64,000 nucleotides of DNA from the NCBI GenBank assembly GCA_949752795.1, contig OX457061.1, positions 45,664,338 through 45,728,337 on the forward strand, written 5' to 3'. The stretch comes from Hyperoodon ampullatus. Taxonomy: Eukaryota; Chordata; Mammalia; Artiodactyla; Ziphiidae. This document shows, one piece after another, positions 41,631-53,720 of the stretch (its first letter is position 1; each line of letters starts with the position of its first letter). The notes below the pieces were generated by a model, which saw nothing but the letters and a program-made list of their open reading frames with translations, did no database searches and was not told where the DNA came from. Made by a program: the position numbers and the translations under genes.

Positions 41631-42164
41631 GTCGTTGAGGTATTTATTGACCCTTTTTTTCCTTTTCCTCTTTGATAATTGAAGTTTTGGGAATGTCACA
41701 TAAATTTGAGAAACTAAAACTAGCTTGGATGCTTTAGAACTTGGGCCATTTTCCCCCAGTTTTTCTGATTGGCAAGGAATATATAGACCTTAGATTTAAG
41801 TTTTCTACTTTTATAGTGATCAAAAACCTCTATTAGAGATATTGAATCTTGACAATTATACAAGCGGCAGTAGATTATGCTGTTTTCTTCAAATTTGTTT
41901 CACTACTTGTTTTTCTCAGTTAAATTAGACTGATTTAAGAAATTTTTTCCTTTATTAGCAAATGTCGTTTAGGTCAGTGAAAAAAGAGCTATGGTAAATA
42001 GTATGATCATTTTAACTTTTTTCCAAAGGCCTAAGAAAGGAAAATCACAAAATTTTCAGTCACTAAATGTTAAATAGATTTAAACTAACGATGACACTAT
42101 ATGATTTTATTTTACAACAAATTGTAGAAAATACAACTCATCTATAGTGACAGAAAGCGAGGCA

Positions 42165-42370
42165 AAGATTACCTGGGACCAAGGGTGGAGGAGAGGATTG
42201 ATTGCCAAGGGGCCTTAGGAACTTTTCTGATGGGACTGTCTTGATTGTATTTTGATTAATGTGGTGGTTACATGGGTATATATTTGTCAAAACTTATGGA
42301 ACTGTACACTTAAAATGGGTCTAGTTTGTTATACATAAATTATACCTCAGTAAAGTTGATTAAAAGAAAA
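42165..42370 (+). repeat. L1 3' terminus
   Basis: 'ggaactgtacacttaaaatg' and 'taaattatacctcagtaaag' end this copy. Confidence 0.75.
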
Positions 42371-42857
42371 TCAATTGAAATGACCACACATACACATGAC
42401 TTATATTTGTATCAAGTGTTGGTCTTTTGATATGTAGCATCATCTAGTGTTTCCACATTATATATAGTAACCAGGCACTTATGTCAACTATTTATGCCAA
42501 TGAAGGAGAGAAAAGTATTTGTACAATTGTCATCGATGAAACAGTATTACATTAGTAGAAGCCTACACATAGCATTACTATTAATTAATTAGTATATTTT
42601 GCAAGTATAGTACATCTACTTCAGTATATCTAATTTCTTACCTTTCGATTCTGTTATGTATTCAGCTTTTCATCAATCGAATAATAGAAACCATCTTTTA
42701 ATAGTGTTAAAAGTTTTTAATATGTTTTATCTATTTGTTTCTAATAAGTCAACACTTCCTACATGCCAGGCACAGTGATCCAGTGCTGAATAAGAGCATA
42801 GCTCCATCCTTATGGAGTACTTTACAATTTTCAAATTACTTTTACATAAATAATTTT

Positions 42858-43073
42858 TTTTTTTTTTTTTTTTTTTGTGGTACGCGAGCCTCTCACTGTT
42901 GTGGCCTCTCCCGTTGCGGAGCACAGGCTCCGGACGCACAGGCTCAGCGGCCGTGGCTCACGGGCCCAGCCGCTCCGCGGCATGTGGGATCTTCCCGGAC
43001 CGGGGCACAAACCCGTGTCCCCTGCATCGGCAGGCGGACTCTCAACCACTGCGCCACCAGGGAAGCCCTAGTC
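42858..43073 (-). mobile_element. CHR SINE with perfect target duplication
   Basis: TTACATAAATAATTTT flanks it at 42842-42857 and 43074-43089. The complement body has a long T run at its left. Confidence 0.94.
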
Positions 43074-43859
43074 TTACATAAATAATTTTATCACATCCTT
43101 TGAGAGAGGGAAATAAAACTCAGAGAAACTAAGTGACTTTGTCCAAGGTTACACAGCTAAATGACTGAGAGTTATCTGATTCCAAATTCAGGTTCAGGCA
43201 GTTTAGGTGGGTAGAGTTACAAAGTTTATGTAGATGAACGGAAAATTTGAGGGGACATGTTAAATAGTTGGATCTTATCCATATCCTGGAATGTGAATAA
43301 ACTTCCTTAATTGTGTATAAAGTTGCATGTATTCCCCTTCCAGTTTATCTTCTCTGCCACCAGGATAAGAAAGTTTGAATTTCTGCCAACTGGATTTCTT
43401 CCAAGACTCTATTTCTGATTGTTACCCCAACAGCTGAGACCTAGCAGTCTCTGGGTTTGTCACAAAGGAGCACTCTGCATACTAGTGGCATTGAACGTGA
43501 GTGGGCCCTACATGTAAAAACCTGCCCATCTGGCCTTCATTGGATTTTGCTGATTTGCAGGGCATTTTCCAGGTGGTGGCAGCTGTGAAAGATTCCATGC
43601 TGCAGCACAGATCTGCAGGAGACAGCCACTCTGTTGAGCAGGGTAGATAGAGGGCCTGTTAGGGGGGCTGGCAAGGAGCTGTCTTTGCAGCTACTTTTTA
43701 AGGAGGCAGCATGGAATAGTGCAAAGAACATGGGACTAGCCATGAGAAGACCTAAGTCTGAATCTTAGAACTGTCACTTGAGAGCTGTGTTACCTTGGGC
43801 AGGCAACTCACTGATTCATTCCAGTCTTTCTCCTCCTAAGTAAAATGAGGGCATGATAT

Positions 43860-44170
43860 GTGCATTATGGATGAATCTCATAATCATTATGCTAAGTGAA
43901 AGAACCCAGATACAAAAAAGAATATATTGTATAATTCCATTTATATAAACTTTTAGAAAAGCAAACTTATATATAATGGCAGAAACATCATACAGATCAG
44001 TGGTTGCCTAGGGCCAGGGGCAGAGGGAAGGATGGAATGCAAAGAGGCGTGAGGAATCTTTTGAGGATGATGGAAATATTCTGTATTTTAATTACGGTGG
44101 TGGTTTCACAGGTGTGTTCAACTGTCAAAACGCATGGATTTGTACCCTATTGTGCACACACACCCAAAAG
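43860..44170 (+). repeat. L1 3' region
   Basis: 'gaatctcataatcattatgc', 'agtggttgcctagggccagg' and 'ttaattacggtggtggtttc' are L1 3' UTR landmarks. Confidence 0.7.
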
Positions 44171-44212
44171 GGGATCTTGAAGCTATTTCAGGGCTTAATA
44201 AGAAAGAATTGA

Positions 44213-44345
44213 GGGAATTCCCTGGCGGTCCAGTGGTTAGGACTTAGCGCTTCCCCTGAAGGGGACATGGGTTCCATCCCTGGTCAGGGAACTAAGATCC
44301 CGCATGCTGTGTGGCACGGCCAAAAAAAGAAAGAAAGAAAGAAAA
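44213..44345 (+). mobile_element. Short CHR-type SINE
   Basis: 'gaattccctggcggtccagt', 'gggttccatccctggtcagg' and a GAAA-rich tail. Confidence 0.88.
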
Positions 44346-45837
44346 AATTGAAATAGATTTGGATTATTTACCATTTGTACAGGAGGGGAGAGAAGCAGCA
44401 TGGATTGGTATTTGTGTTGTGTATTTGTAGGCTGCATATTTACCCTTTCTGCTCTAGGTTACCCAGTAAAGTTATAGCTAATATAATAGGAATTCTCCAA
44501 CACTAAACAAAATCAACAATCATCCATCTTGACCTCTAACTCTTCCTTTACCCCTTTGTCATTTTTATCTGAATTTTTATGAACTAGTAATAGTAGGGGA
44601 CATTTGAAATCAGACAGATTTCTTAAAATACTTGAAATACTTAATTTACTAAAAATTTTTATCTATATTCCATTGTCCAGTCATTCCGCTTCTTAGTGGT
44701 TATTATATCGTATCACTTCTATGTTGAGGAACTCTACTGACATCCTTATAGTCACAGTGCAACAAAGATGTCAATGGTAAATGCTTAACTCCAGTATGTA
44801 AGGAGGGCTGCAAGAAATAAAATGGAAATGACTTGCCCTCCCCAGCCCCCCAAATTCTCATCCTGTATTCTATTAGTGATTGTAAATGCCTCAATGTCCT
44901 GCTTAATAAAGCCTCCCAGAAGCCACAACTAATTGTTTGGGGTTGACACTGAAGTCAGAACTTGATCTAGAAATACTATTCAGTAACTCAAATATGAAGT
45001 GAGTAGTGACTTTCCTGGATTAGCTACTTGTAGCTGTATAGCGTTATTCCTGATCTTCAAAGGGAAGAAAAGGGCTGGTGTGGTTGTGCTTATTCTATCC
45101 CCTCTTTCCCTAATGCCCAGGCCCTCTCTGCTTAAGACTTGCCAGGAATACATAACCTTTAGCTGGATGTGGGACAAAGGGCAGCTACTTCTAAAACAGA
45201 GATATGTGTTTCTTGGAAGAAAGCTGATTTTAGGTTTTGGCCAGGAAATATACAAGATGAAGCTCTCAAAGACTAAGGCAATTGATAGAAACACATGAAA
45301 TATATAAAAGCCATGAGTTAATAATGAATTTGAACCTGCCTCGCCCCCTCAAAAAAAGGCAAAAGCAAAACCCCAAAAGAATTCATTGGACACCATCCAA
45401 AATAACTAGGGCACTACTACTACTTAACTCTGAAAATTAGAAATTAAAAGAAAGAATACTTTTATGCCCACCTTCATGTGCAAACTCTACTTTGGATAAT
45501 CAAATAGCCCTAGTTGTTGACAGAAAGTTTTTCTTTATAGGAAAATTCCACAAAGAATGATAGATTCAGAAAATCAACATTTTGCAACCCCAGTGAAATA
45601 ACTGAGGCAGGTAGCGATCAACAGAGGATGAAACCATTGGATTGATTGGTTGATGAGAGAACTTTACAATGAAGGAAATCAGTCTGCAATTTGCAGACAT
45701 TTGTATGTATTTGTATGTATTCTGATGTGATGTATTATGAAGCACATGATAACATCTATGAAGTATTTTTGCCCCAAATGTGGAACTTGATTCTAAGATA
45801 GGGTTGCCAGATTAAGCCAACACAAAACAGGACACTT

Positions 45838-45862
45838 AACCACTGCGCCACCAGGGAAGCCC
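45838..45862 (-). mobile_element. Isolated 5' tip of a CHR SINE
   Basis: Only 'aaccactgcgccaccaggga' plus 'agccc' remains, the complement of the first ~25 bases of a CHR, with no body or tail. Confidence 0.8.
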
Positions 45863-46034
45863 CAACAGGGTTTTAAAAATAGAATTCTGGTATAACCAGA
45901 CTAAATAAAATAGTAAAGTACTTAAGCATAGCGCTTGGCATAAAATAAAACTTAGTAAATTTTAGTTTCATCAGATCATCAAGGTAGTATGACCATCAGC
46001 TGAAATAATGGGATTGGCTTTGTTATATAAAATG

Positions 46035-46365
46035 TTTTTTTTAACAGTGTATTTACTTATTGTTTTGTATTTATTTTTGGCTGTGTTGGGTCTTTGTTGC
46101 CCTGCGCGGGCTTTCTCTAGTTGTGGCGAGCTTGCGGTTTGAGGGCTTCTCATTGCGGTGGCTTCTCCTGTTGTGGAGCACGGGCTCTAGGCATGCTGGC
46201 CTCACTAGTTGCAGCACGTGGGCTCAGTAGTTGTGGCACATGGGCTCTAGGACACACGGGCTTTGTTGCTTCACAGCATGTGGGATCTTCCCGGACCAGG
46301 GATCGAACCCATGTCCCCTGCATTGGCAGGCGGATTCTTAACTACTGCACCACAAGGGAAATCCC
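46035..46365 (-). mobile_element. CHR SINE, long body, with target duplication
   Basis: TATATAAAATG flanks it at 46024-46034 and 46366-46376. Complement body from 'ttggctgtgttgggtctttg' to 'accacaagggaaatccc'. Confidence 0.93.
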
Positions 46366-46547
46366 TATATAAAATGCTTCTTTGACCTATATGAAGTATT
46401 CAGGGTGATATTGGTAAAGACATTGTATATATTAGGCTCTTCTTGCTTGTAAGGACCCTGAGATTGTGTCCATTACCTTGGGTGATGGGTCTTGTAGAGA
46501 GTTAGGAAATGGTTCCATAACCACATAAGCAGGCTTAATGGAGTCTT

Positions 46548-46744
46548 CTTTTTTGTTTTTGTTTTTTTTTTGGATGTGGACCATTTTTAAAGTCTTTATT
46601 GAATTTGTTACAATATTGCTTCTGTTTTATGTTTTGGTTTTTTGGCCATGAGGCATGTGGGATCTTAGCTCCCCTAGCAGGGATGAAACCCACACCCTCT
46701 GCATTGGAAGGTGAAGTCTTAACCACTGGACTGCACGGAAGTCC
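46548..46744 (-). mobile_element. CHR-type SINE with target duplication
   Basis: CTTAATGGAGTCTT occurs at 46534-46547 and 46745-46758. Diverged body ending 'ccactggactgcacggaagt'. Confidence 0.9.
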
Positions 46745-47214
46745 CTTAATGGAGTCTTTTAATCATTTAGTTGCCTTAGGTAAAAAGTAGAAGTGGTAGA
46801 ACCTTCTGTCCTGTATCCTATCTAAGCAGATTCTGTTCATTTGACAAATATTTGTTGCTAGCACAGTGCTAGGCTGGGTGGGATTGTATTCCTTTTCTCT
46901 TTAAGAATTCTCACTATAGTATAAGGCAGAGCCACCTTATCGTCTCTGGAACAAGGCTGGCAATAAATTAAAAAATAAAAAATACAAGTCTGTAATAAAT
47001 ACACCGTAAGTTTTACAATTAAAACACTATAGCTGGAAGAGAGAAATCACATCTCCCTGGGATAATTCATCTATTCAGCAAACATTTTAATAGTGTGGAT
47101 TGTTTTTAATGGCTATAACAAACAGGTATGAAAATGCTTAAATTAAATAGAAAAGTAGATTTCAGTATAGTTATGAGTACAGTGTTAAATACAGTGTAAA
47201 AATAGTGCACTTAA

Positions 47215-47470
47215 AAAAAAGGCTGGGAGGTGGGGAGGGGAAGTGGACGAAATAGGTGAAAGGGACTGAGAGATACAGACCTCTGGTTATATAATAAAAT
47301 AGTCATGGGGATATAGTATACAGCGCAAGGAATATGGTCAATAATATTGTAATAACTTTGAGGATAGATGGTTACTGGACTTATCATGGTAATCATTTCA
47401 TAACTTATGCAAATGTCAAATCATTATGTCATACACTTGAAACTAATATAATATTGTACATCAACCATAT
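47215..47470 (+). repeat. L1-derived fragment, same type as the 18-19 kb arms
   Basis: 'tcaataatattgtaataact', 'atggttactggacttatcat' and 'gtaatcatttcataacttat' parallel the inverted-repeat arms but are more diverged. Confidence 0.6.
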
Positions 47471-47573
47471 ATTTTTTTAAAAGGCTAGAGGGAAAAACAC
47501 CAAAATAGTAACAAGTAGTTGTATCAGATCAATTTGGGGAGATTGGGAAGAAGGGAAGTAGATTAAAAAAAAT

Positions 47574-47586
47574 ATATATATGTATA

Positions 47587-47620
<34 letters not shown>

Positions 47621-47816
47621 TTTTTGCCGTACGCGGCCCTCTCACTGTTTTGGCCTCTCCCGTTGCGGAGCACAGGCTCCGGACGCTCAGGCTCAGTGGC
47701 CATGGCTCACCGGCCCAGCCACTCCGCGGCATGTGGGATCTTCCCAGACCGGGGCACGAACCCACGTCCCTTGCATCTGCAGGCGGACTCTCAACCACTG
47801 CGCCACCGGGGAAGCC
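47574..47816 (-). mobile_element. CHR SINE with adjacent (TA)n and T run
   Basis: A TA repeat (47574-47602) and a long T run precede a complement CHR ending 'cgccaccggggaagccc'. Confidence 0.9.
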
Positions 47817-47999
47817 CAAAAATATATTTTTTAAAATCAATAATATAGTGACATAGTTTCACAATTTACAAAACAGCTCTTCTAGGTCCTGCTCTGGGTG
47901 ATGGAGACAGCAGTGAAATAGAAATAACAATAGGAAAGGTAATAATAACTACCACATTTATTGGCATACAGTAGTCTCCTTCCCATGCTTACCCTCCAC

Positions 48000-48420
48000 C
48001 AACTAGTCCCCCCACACCAGTATTATTACTTTCTTGTGCATCCTGTCAAAGATATTTTATGCCTGATAAGCGAATATATGGATCTATTATAGATCAATTA
48101 TCTCTTTCTCTTTAACAAATGATACCTTTACTATACAAACTGTTTTGTACCTTGTTTTAGTTGCTTAATATATTGTAGAGCTTTCTTTCTCTTCAGTAAT
48201 ATTTTGAGAGTTTATTCTTTGTAGTTGCTACATAGTATTACATTTAATGGTGTACCATAATTTATTTAAACAGTCTCTATTCCATTTCTTTGCTGTTATA
48301 TAAAGTGCAGCAGTGAGTAATTTTGTACGTATGTCATTTTGTACTTGTACGTAGGATCTATAGGATATGTTCCTAGAAGTGGAATTGCTGGGTCAGTGTA
48401 TTTGCATTTGTAATTTTGAT
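48000..48420 (-). repeat. L1 internal fragment
   Basis: 'catagtattacatttaatgg', 'ttatataaagtgcagcagtg' and 'aagtggaattgctgggtcag' match the same L1 part as 39850-40310. Confidence 0.7.
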
Positions 48421-48424
48421 AGAC

Positions 48425-48610
48425 ATATCAATGCAGTACAATCATAATCACCTGGGGAAACCTTTTCAGTGTTCTTATGTCTGCTCCCCCTCAAGATCTG
48501 GGAGGGTTTTTTTGTTTTGTTTTCTTATGGATCTGGGATGGGCTCAGGTATCTATATTTTTCAAAGTTCCTGGAGTGATTCTGATGATTATCCCAGAAGA
48601 AGAGAGGGGT
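48425..48610 (+). repeat. MER5-like hAT fragment
   Basis: 'aatcacctggggaaaccttt' and 'cctggagtgattctgatgat' are MER5-class landmarks. Confidence 0.6.
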
Positions 48611-48659
48611 TGGACCTTTGTGAAATGAAATATGGTACAAAGAAGCATATCTAATTTTA

Positions 48660-48853
48660 AAAAATTTTTATTGGAGTATAGTTGATTTACAATGTTGTGT
48701 TAGTTTCTACTGTACAGCAGAGTGAATCAGTTATACATACACATATATCCACTCTTTTTTAGATTCTTTTCCCATATAGGTCATTACAGAGTATTGAGTA
48801 GAGTTCCCTGTGCTATACAGTAGGTCCTTATTAGTTATCTATTTTATATATAG
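48660..48853 (-). mobile_element. L1 3' UTR insert with target duplication
   Basis: 'ttggagtatagttgatttac' to 'gtaggtccttattagttatc'. GAAGCATATC(T/C)AATTTTAAAA flanks it on both sides with one difference. Confidence 0.85.
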
Positions 48854-49319
48854 GAAGCATATCCAATTTTAAAACAAAAGAACATAGGCTAACTATAGGG
48901 CTCAGAAAGGTACTATGCTGCCAATTTATGTAGAAGCATGCTGTTGGCTGCTTTAATCTGCATGTCCAGATTACTGCTATCTCCGGTATCTTCCCCTCCC
49001 ATGATATTATGGGATATCCAAGCATCACAGTATAAATATGTTGGTCTTGAAGGTACTGATTAAGGGATGCAATAGAAGCCATGATTATCAGAGTTGGATT
49101 GGGAAATGTTGGGTATGTCACTGAGGGAATGAGTATGTGAAATACAGGATCTTGTACAGCCTGTGGAAATTGAGAAGTCTGCATAGCACTTAACCTCTTC
49201 CCCTGGGTTAGGCTGAGCCAAGTAGGGAATATAACTTTTTAGAAATAACTTAAAGCACACCAAAACATTGAAGGCTTATTCTTTTCTAGGTTCTGGGTAA
49301 TAGTAATACAGAAATAACA

Positions 49320-49520
49320 ATCTCAGTAGTGATAGCTACCAACACTTATTGGATACTACGTACATACTGGGCATTATTGCTGATTAATACTTGCATTATT
49401 ACAAGTATTTTCTCATTGAATCCTAACCCTAGAAACTGTGGGGACTATTGTATTTCCATTTTACAGTTGAGAAAAGTGAGTTTCAGAGATGTTAAATAAG
49501 TAACTTACTGAAGGTCACAC
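49320..49520 (-). repeat. MIR fragment
   Basis: 'tactgggcattattgctgat', 'ttccattttacagttgagaa' and 'aactgtggggactattgtat' are the MIR complement. Confidence 0.7.
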
Positions 49521-49949
49521 ATTTATCTATTTTATAGGATTGTTTAGAGGTTAACAAAGTGCTTAGAACAGTGCTTGGTACATTACATAATAAATGCTCA
49601 GTACATACCAGCTGCTATTATTGTTATTACTGAAGCACAGAGTAAATACCAGTTATCCCTTGCTAGGGCATGCCTCACAAAATAAAAATGTAAATAGCGT
49701 TTTTCCAAGGAAAGAAGGGTATTCCAGGTAGAAGACACTGTAGTAAAGGGATTGATTGGTGGCCTGGTTTAACTACTGCGTAGGGTGCTTGGTGGTAAAA
49801 TGGTAGAAGAGACTGAGATAAGAAAGAAGGCTTCACGGGGGTGAAGGGAAGCTATTGAGCTCTCTTGAAAGAATGGACATGGCTCATTTTAGTAGGCAGA
49901 GGGAGTTGGGAACATTTCAGGCAAAGATACAGCATTTAAAAAGGCATAG

Positions 49950-50140
49950 AAGCTGTCAGTGTTGCAGTTACCTACTGCTGTGTAGTAAACTACCCCAAAA
50001 CTTAGTGGCTTAAAAGAATTACTGTTTTATTTGCTCACAGTTCTGGTCTCACCTGGGACCATCATATGGCTGCAGTCATCTGGTGGCACCACTGGGGCTA
50101 AATAGTCTCAGATGGCTTCTCTAATATGTCTGGCTTTGAA
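49950..50140 (+). repeat. Old mammalian repeat, DNA-transposon-like
   Basis: 'cctactgctgtgtagtaaac', 'taccccaaaacttagtggct' and 'ggctgcagtcatctggtggc' recur genome-wide in mammals. Name not assigned. Confidence 0.55.
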
Positions 50141-50294
50141 TACGGCTGTTGGCTGGGTTTCTTCACATGATAGCAGAAGAGTCCCTAGAGAACAGGAGAA
50201 GCTGCAAGGGCTCTTGAGGACTAGGCATGGAAGTCACATAGTGTCACTTCTACCACATTCTGTTGGCCAAAACACGTCACAAAGCCAGCCTAGA

Positions 50295-50583
50295 GGCTTC
50301 CCTGGTGGCGCAGTGGTTGGGAATCTGCCTGCCAATGCAGGGGACACGGGTTCGAGCCCTGGTCTGGGAAGATCCCACATGCCGCAGAGCAACTGGGACC
50401 GTGAGCCACAATTGCTAAGCCTGTGCGTCTGGAGCCTGTGCGCCGCAACAAGAGAGGCCACGATAGTAAGAGGCCCGCGCACCGCGATGAAGAGTGGCCC
50501 CTGCTTGCCACAACTAGAGAAAGCCCTTGCACAGAAACGAAGACCCAACACAGCCATAAATAAATTTTAAAAAGTTTTTTTAA
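50295..50583 (+). mobile_element. Full-length CHR SINE with perfect target duplication
   Basis: AAAGCCAGCCTAGA flanks it at 50281-50294 and 50584-50597. Confidence 0.95.
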
Positions 50584-50626
50584 AAAGCCAGCCTAGATGC
50601 AACAGGAGAAATAAATTCCATCTCTT

Positions 50627-50831
50627 TTTTTTTTTTTTTGCGGTACGCAGGCCTCTCACTGTTGTGGCCTCTCCTGTTGCGGAGCACAGACTCCGGACTC
50701 ACAGGCTCAGCGGCCATGGCTCACGGGCCCAGCCGCTCTGCGGCATGTGGGATCTTCCCAGACCGGGGCACGAACCCGTATCCCCTGCATCGGCAGGCGG
50801 ACTCTCAGCCGCTGCGCCACCAGGGAAGCCC
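50627..50831 (-). mobile_element. CHR SINE with perfect target duplication
   Basis: AATTCCATCTCTT flanks it at 50614-50626 and 50832-50844. It lies 43 bases from an oppositely oriented CHR. Confidence 0.95.
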
Positions 50832-51004
50832 AATTCCATCTCTTGATGGAAGGACCTGCAAAGAATTTGTGACTTTTTTTTTTAATCTACCACAAATGGA
50901 AAAGGGCAGGATGAGTTTAGAATGTGTTACTTATTAGCCCCTTTGGCCTTTTCTTTAGCCTAAGTAGCATTTCCTCCAACATTTATTACACAGGCTCCTT
51001 TTTA

Positions 51005-51228
51005 AAAAAAAATTATTTGGTTGCATGGAGTCTTAGTTGCAGCAGGCGGGCTCCTTAGTTGTGGCTTGTGGGCTCCTTAGTTGCAGCACATGGACCCCTT
51101 AGTTGTGGCATGTTAACTCTTCGTTGCAGCAGGCATGTGGGATCTAGTTCCTTGACCAGGGATCAAACCCGGGCCCCTTGCCTTGGGAGTGCAGAGTCTT
51201 ACCCACTGTGCCACCAGGGTAGTCCCAA
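51005..51228 (-). mobile_element. CHR-related SINE, diverged subtype
   Basis: The body has repeated 'gggctccttagttg' units and ends 'actgtgccaccagggtagtc'. Same subtype as 52190 and 62732. Confidence 0.88.
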
Positions 51229-51352
51229 CACAAGGTCCTTTAATCATCACTTTTACCTGGCCCTGACCTCTTTCTCTGTGTCTCCTAGAGTGAAGATAAA
51301 ATATAAATTACAATGAAAAACAAAAAAGCTTTACCAAGAACTAACTAACTAA

Positions 51353-51561
51353 TAGGGCTTCCCTGGTGGCGCAGTGGTTGAGAGTCCGCCTGCCGATGCA
51401 GGGGACACGGGTTCGTGCCCCGGTCCGGGAGGATCCCACATGCCGCGCAGCCGCTGGGCCCGTGAGCCATGGCCGCTGAGCCTGCACATCCGGAGACTGT
51501 GCTCTGCAACGGGAGAGGCCACAACAGTGAGAGGCCCGCGTACCGCAAAAAGAAAAAAAAT
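51353..51561 (+). mobile_element. CHR SINE
   Basis: Flanked by GAACTAACTAA-type duplications (about 51338-51348 and 51562-51572). Confidence 0.92.
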
Positions 51562-51598
51562 GAACTAACTAAGAGAATTTTGAAAACTCTGAATTATT

Positions 51599-51899
51599 AT
51601 TATTTTTTTTAATAAATAAATTTATTTAATTTTGACTGCATTGGGTCTTCATTGCTGCGCGCGGGCTTCCTTTAGCCGCAGCTAGCAGGGGCTACTCTTC
51701 GTTGCGGTGCAGGGGCTTCTCATTGCGGTAGCTTCTCTTGTTGCAGAGCACTGGCTCTAGGCGCGCAGGCTTCTGTAGTTGTGGCGGATGGGCTTAGTTG
51801 CTCCACGGCATGTGGGATCTTCCTGGACCAGGGCTCAAACCCGTTTGCCCTGCATTGGCAGGCAGATTCTCAACCACTGCGCCACCAGGGAAGCCCCCC
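51599..51899 (-). mobile_element. CHR SINE, long body, with perfect target duplication
   Basis: AAAACTCTGAATTATT occurs at 51583-51598 and 51900-51915. It faces the CHR at 51353 only 37 bases away. Confidence 0.95.
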
Positions 51900-52189
51900 A
51901 AAACTCTGAATTATTTAAAATAAATTGTAAAGAGAAAATGTAGTTTACTTACTTTTGAATATTCTCTTGAACTTGAACTTGATTAACAGTGATTAACTGT
52001 TTGTTAACAGTGATTAACAGTGATTAACTCCTCAGGGAGTTCTCCAGGATTTTAATAATAGACCAGGATTATGTGTTATTACCACATCATTTGTTAGTAT
52101 TTAATTAAATAGCTTGGTGTTAAATTTTTTAAGCATTTTACTGTATAACCATTTAAAATCTTGACCATAGTGTTAATTTCCTAGGTAAA

Positions 52190-52381
52190 TTCTTTTTCTT
52201 AATTAATTAGTTAATTTGGTTGCACTGGGTCTTAGTTTTGGCAGGTGGGCTCCTTAGTTGTGGCATGCGAAACTTCTAGTTGCGGCATGCATGTGGGATC
52301 TAGTTCCCTGACCAGGGATCAAACCCAGGTCCCCTGCATTGGGAGCACAGTTTTAACCACTGTGCCACCAGGGAAGTCCCC
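52190..52381 (-). mobile_element. CHR-related SINE, diverged subtype, with target duplication
   Basis: CCTAGGT(A/G)AATTCTTTT lies on both sides. Ends 'ctgtgccaccagggaagtcc'. Confidence 0.9.
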
Positions 52382-53072
52382 CTAGGTGAATTCTTTTATT
52401 TATGTTCTGTATAGGTAGACATCTACAACCAACTACCTTTTAGAATAATCTGAAATCCTGAATTAGTAGGTTCTAAAGTAATGATGTTTTTACCTCTTTA
52501 TTCAACTAACTTCTGCCAATACTCAGCAAACACAAATGTGATTTCCTCTGAGTTATATTCATTTATGATCCTCTGTGGTCCACTATTTAATTCTGCTTTC
52601 CATTCTGAAAGAGCTCTTAGCCTTTGTTCATTAATCATGGGAAACAGTTGTGCAACATGCCTTGACATTAACTTGAGCATCTAAAATTAGTCCTGTAACA
52701 ATCAGCAGTTGGGAACAAGGTTTTAGTAGTTTGTGGTATATGTTAAGTAGACATTGCAAGGTTGGAAGGAACTCCCTAGAAATAAGTAAGTGACTTGTGT
52801 TATGTGTGTGTGCATGTACCTGTGTGTATACACAATTGAAAGTCTCTTTTTATTAAGCAGATGGACAAATTACATCTGTTACTACAAATGCATTATAAGC
52901 ATCTTTATGCACTATGCTGTTTAATCATTTTAGAAGAAAAATATATTTATTGAAAACCTGGTATGCTAGAATGGATTTTTCTGCATGTTTCTTTTGTGGT
53001 TTTCATTTTTTAAAGGAATAATTGTATTATATATACTATATTTCAAGTGAATGAATTTTTTTTTCTCTTCAG

Positions 53073-53720
53073 AGTTTATAGAAATCCATTCACAAAAATG
53101 ACATCCTGGTTATATGAATGTCTTTGTGAAGCTGAACTAGCACAGTATTATCCTCATTTTACTGCCCTTGGCCTTCAGAAAATAGATGAATTAGCCGATG
53201 TTACAATGAAGGACTACTCCAAATTGGGAGTCCATGACATGAACGACCGCAAACGTCTCTTCCAACTTATCAAAGTCATTAAGATTATGCAGGAAGAAGA
53301 TAAAGCAGTCAGTAGCCCAGAGTATCCTCTACAGACAAGCAGTCTGTACATCAAGCCTCAGAAATCTAGATCTGGCCCTCGAAGGCAACTGCATTTTGAT
53401 TCTTCTGCTGACAACAAAAACAGAACTACCAGCAACAATCAGTTTGAGCTGTGCGATTTATCACATTTATCTGCAAGTGAACAGAAGTCTAGTTACCTAA
53501 AAGTACTAGAGCATTTGCTACCAGATGATTCCCAGTACTGTACAAAAACAAGAATTCTGAATGCCACAGCTGCTGATTCCTACCTACAAGAAGAAACTAA
53601 CACTTCACTCTTTTCATCAAATCACTTTTCTCCGATACAGGGAGATTGTGATAGTCCCGTTATGCAAAGAGTCTGTCATGTTTCAGGGTATAACTATGGA
53701 ATCCCTCATTCCTATATCAG
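53073..53720 (+). CDS. KIF24: KIF24 exon 2 (start codon, SAM-like domain)
   Basis: Acceptor ttttctcttcag; 25 bases of 5' UTR; ATG 53098-53100 in context acaaaaATGa (weak at +4). Donor GTAATA follows 53720. Encodes residues 1-207 plus two bases, ending GYNYGIPHSYI. Confidence 0.96.

Larger units (their letters stand above)
33471..53072 (+). other. KIF24: KIF24 intron 1 (19.6 kb), repeat-dense
   Basis: No conserved exon was recognised. Besides the repeats listed separately, MIR/L2 traces lie at 34540-34670, 34760-34840 and 35080-35170, an ancient repeat at 36020-36600, and MIR at 39215-39370, 43100-43215, 43720-43850 and 49320-49520. About 33490-34500, 37000-38330 and 44350-45830 show nothing I could name. 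Confidence 0.6.

Noticed and set aside
50600..52400. Regularly spaced similar units, superficially array-like
   Set aside because: They are independent SINE insertions with different target duplications and both orientations, not a CRISPR-like or satellite array.
53047..53097. In-frame ATG upstream of the KIF24 start (MNEFFFLF...)
   Set aside because: It lies in the polypyrimidine tract of the intron and is removed by splicing at 53072|53073.
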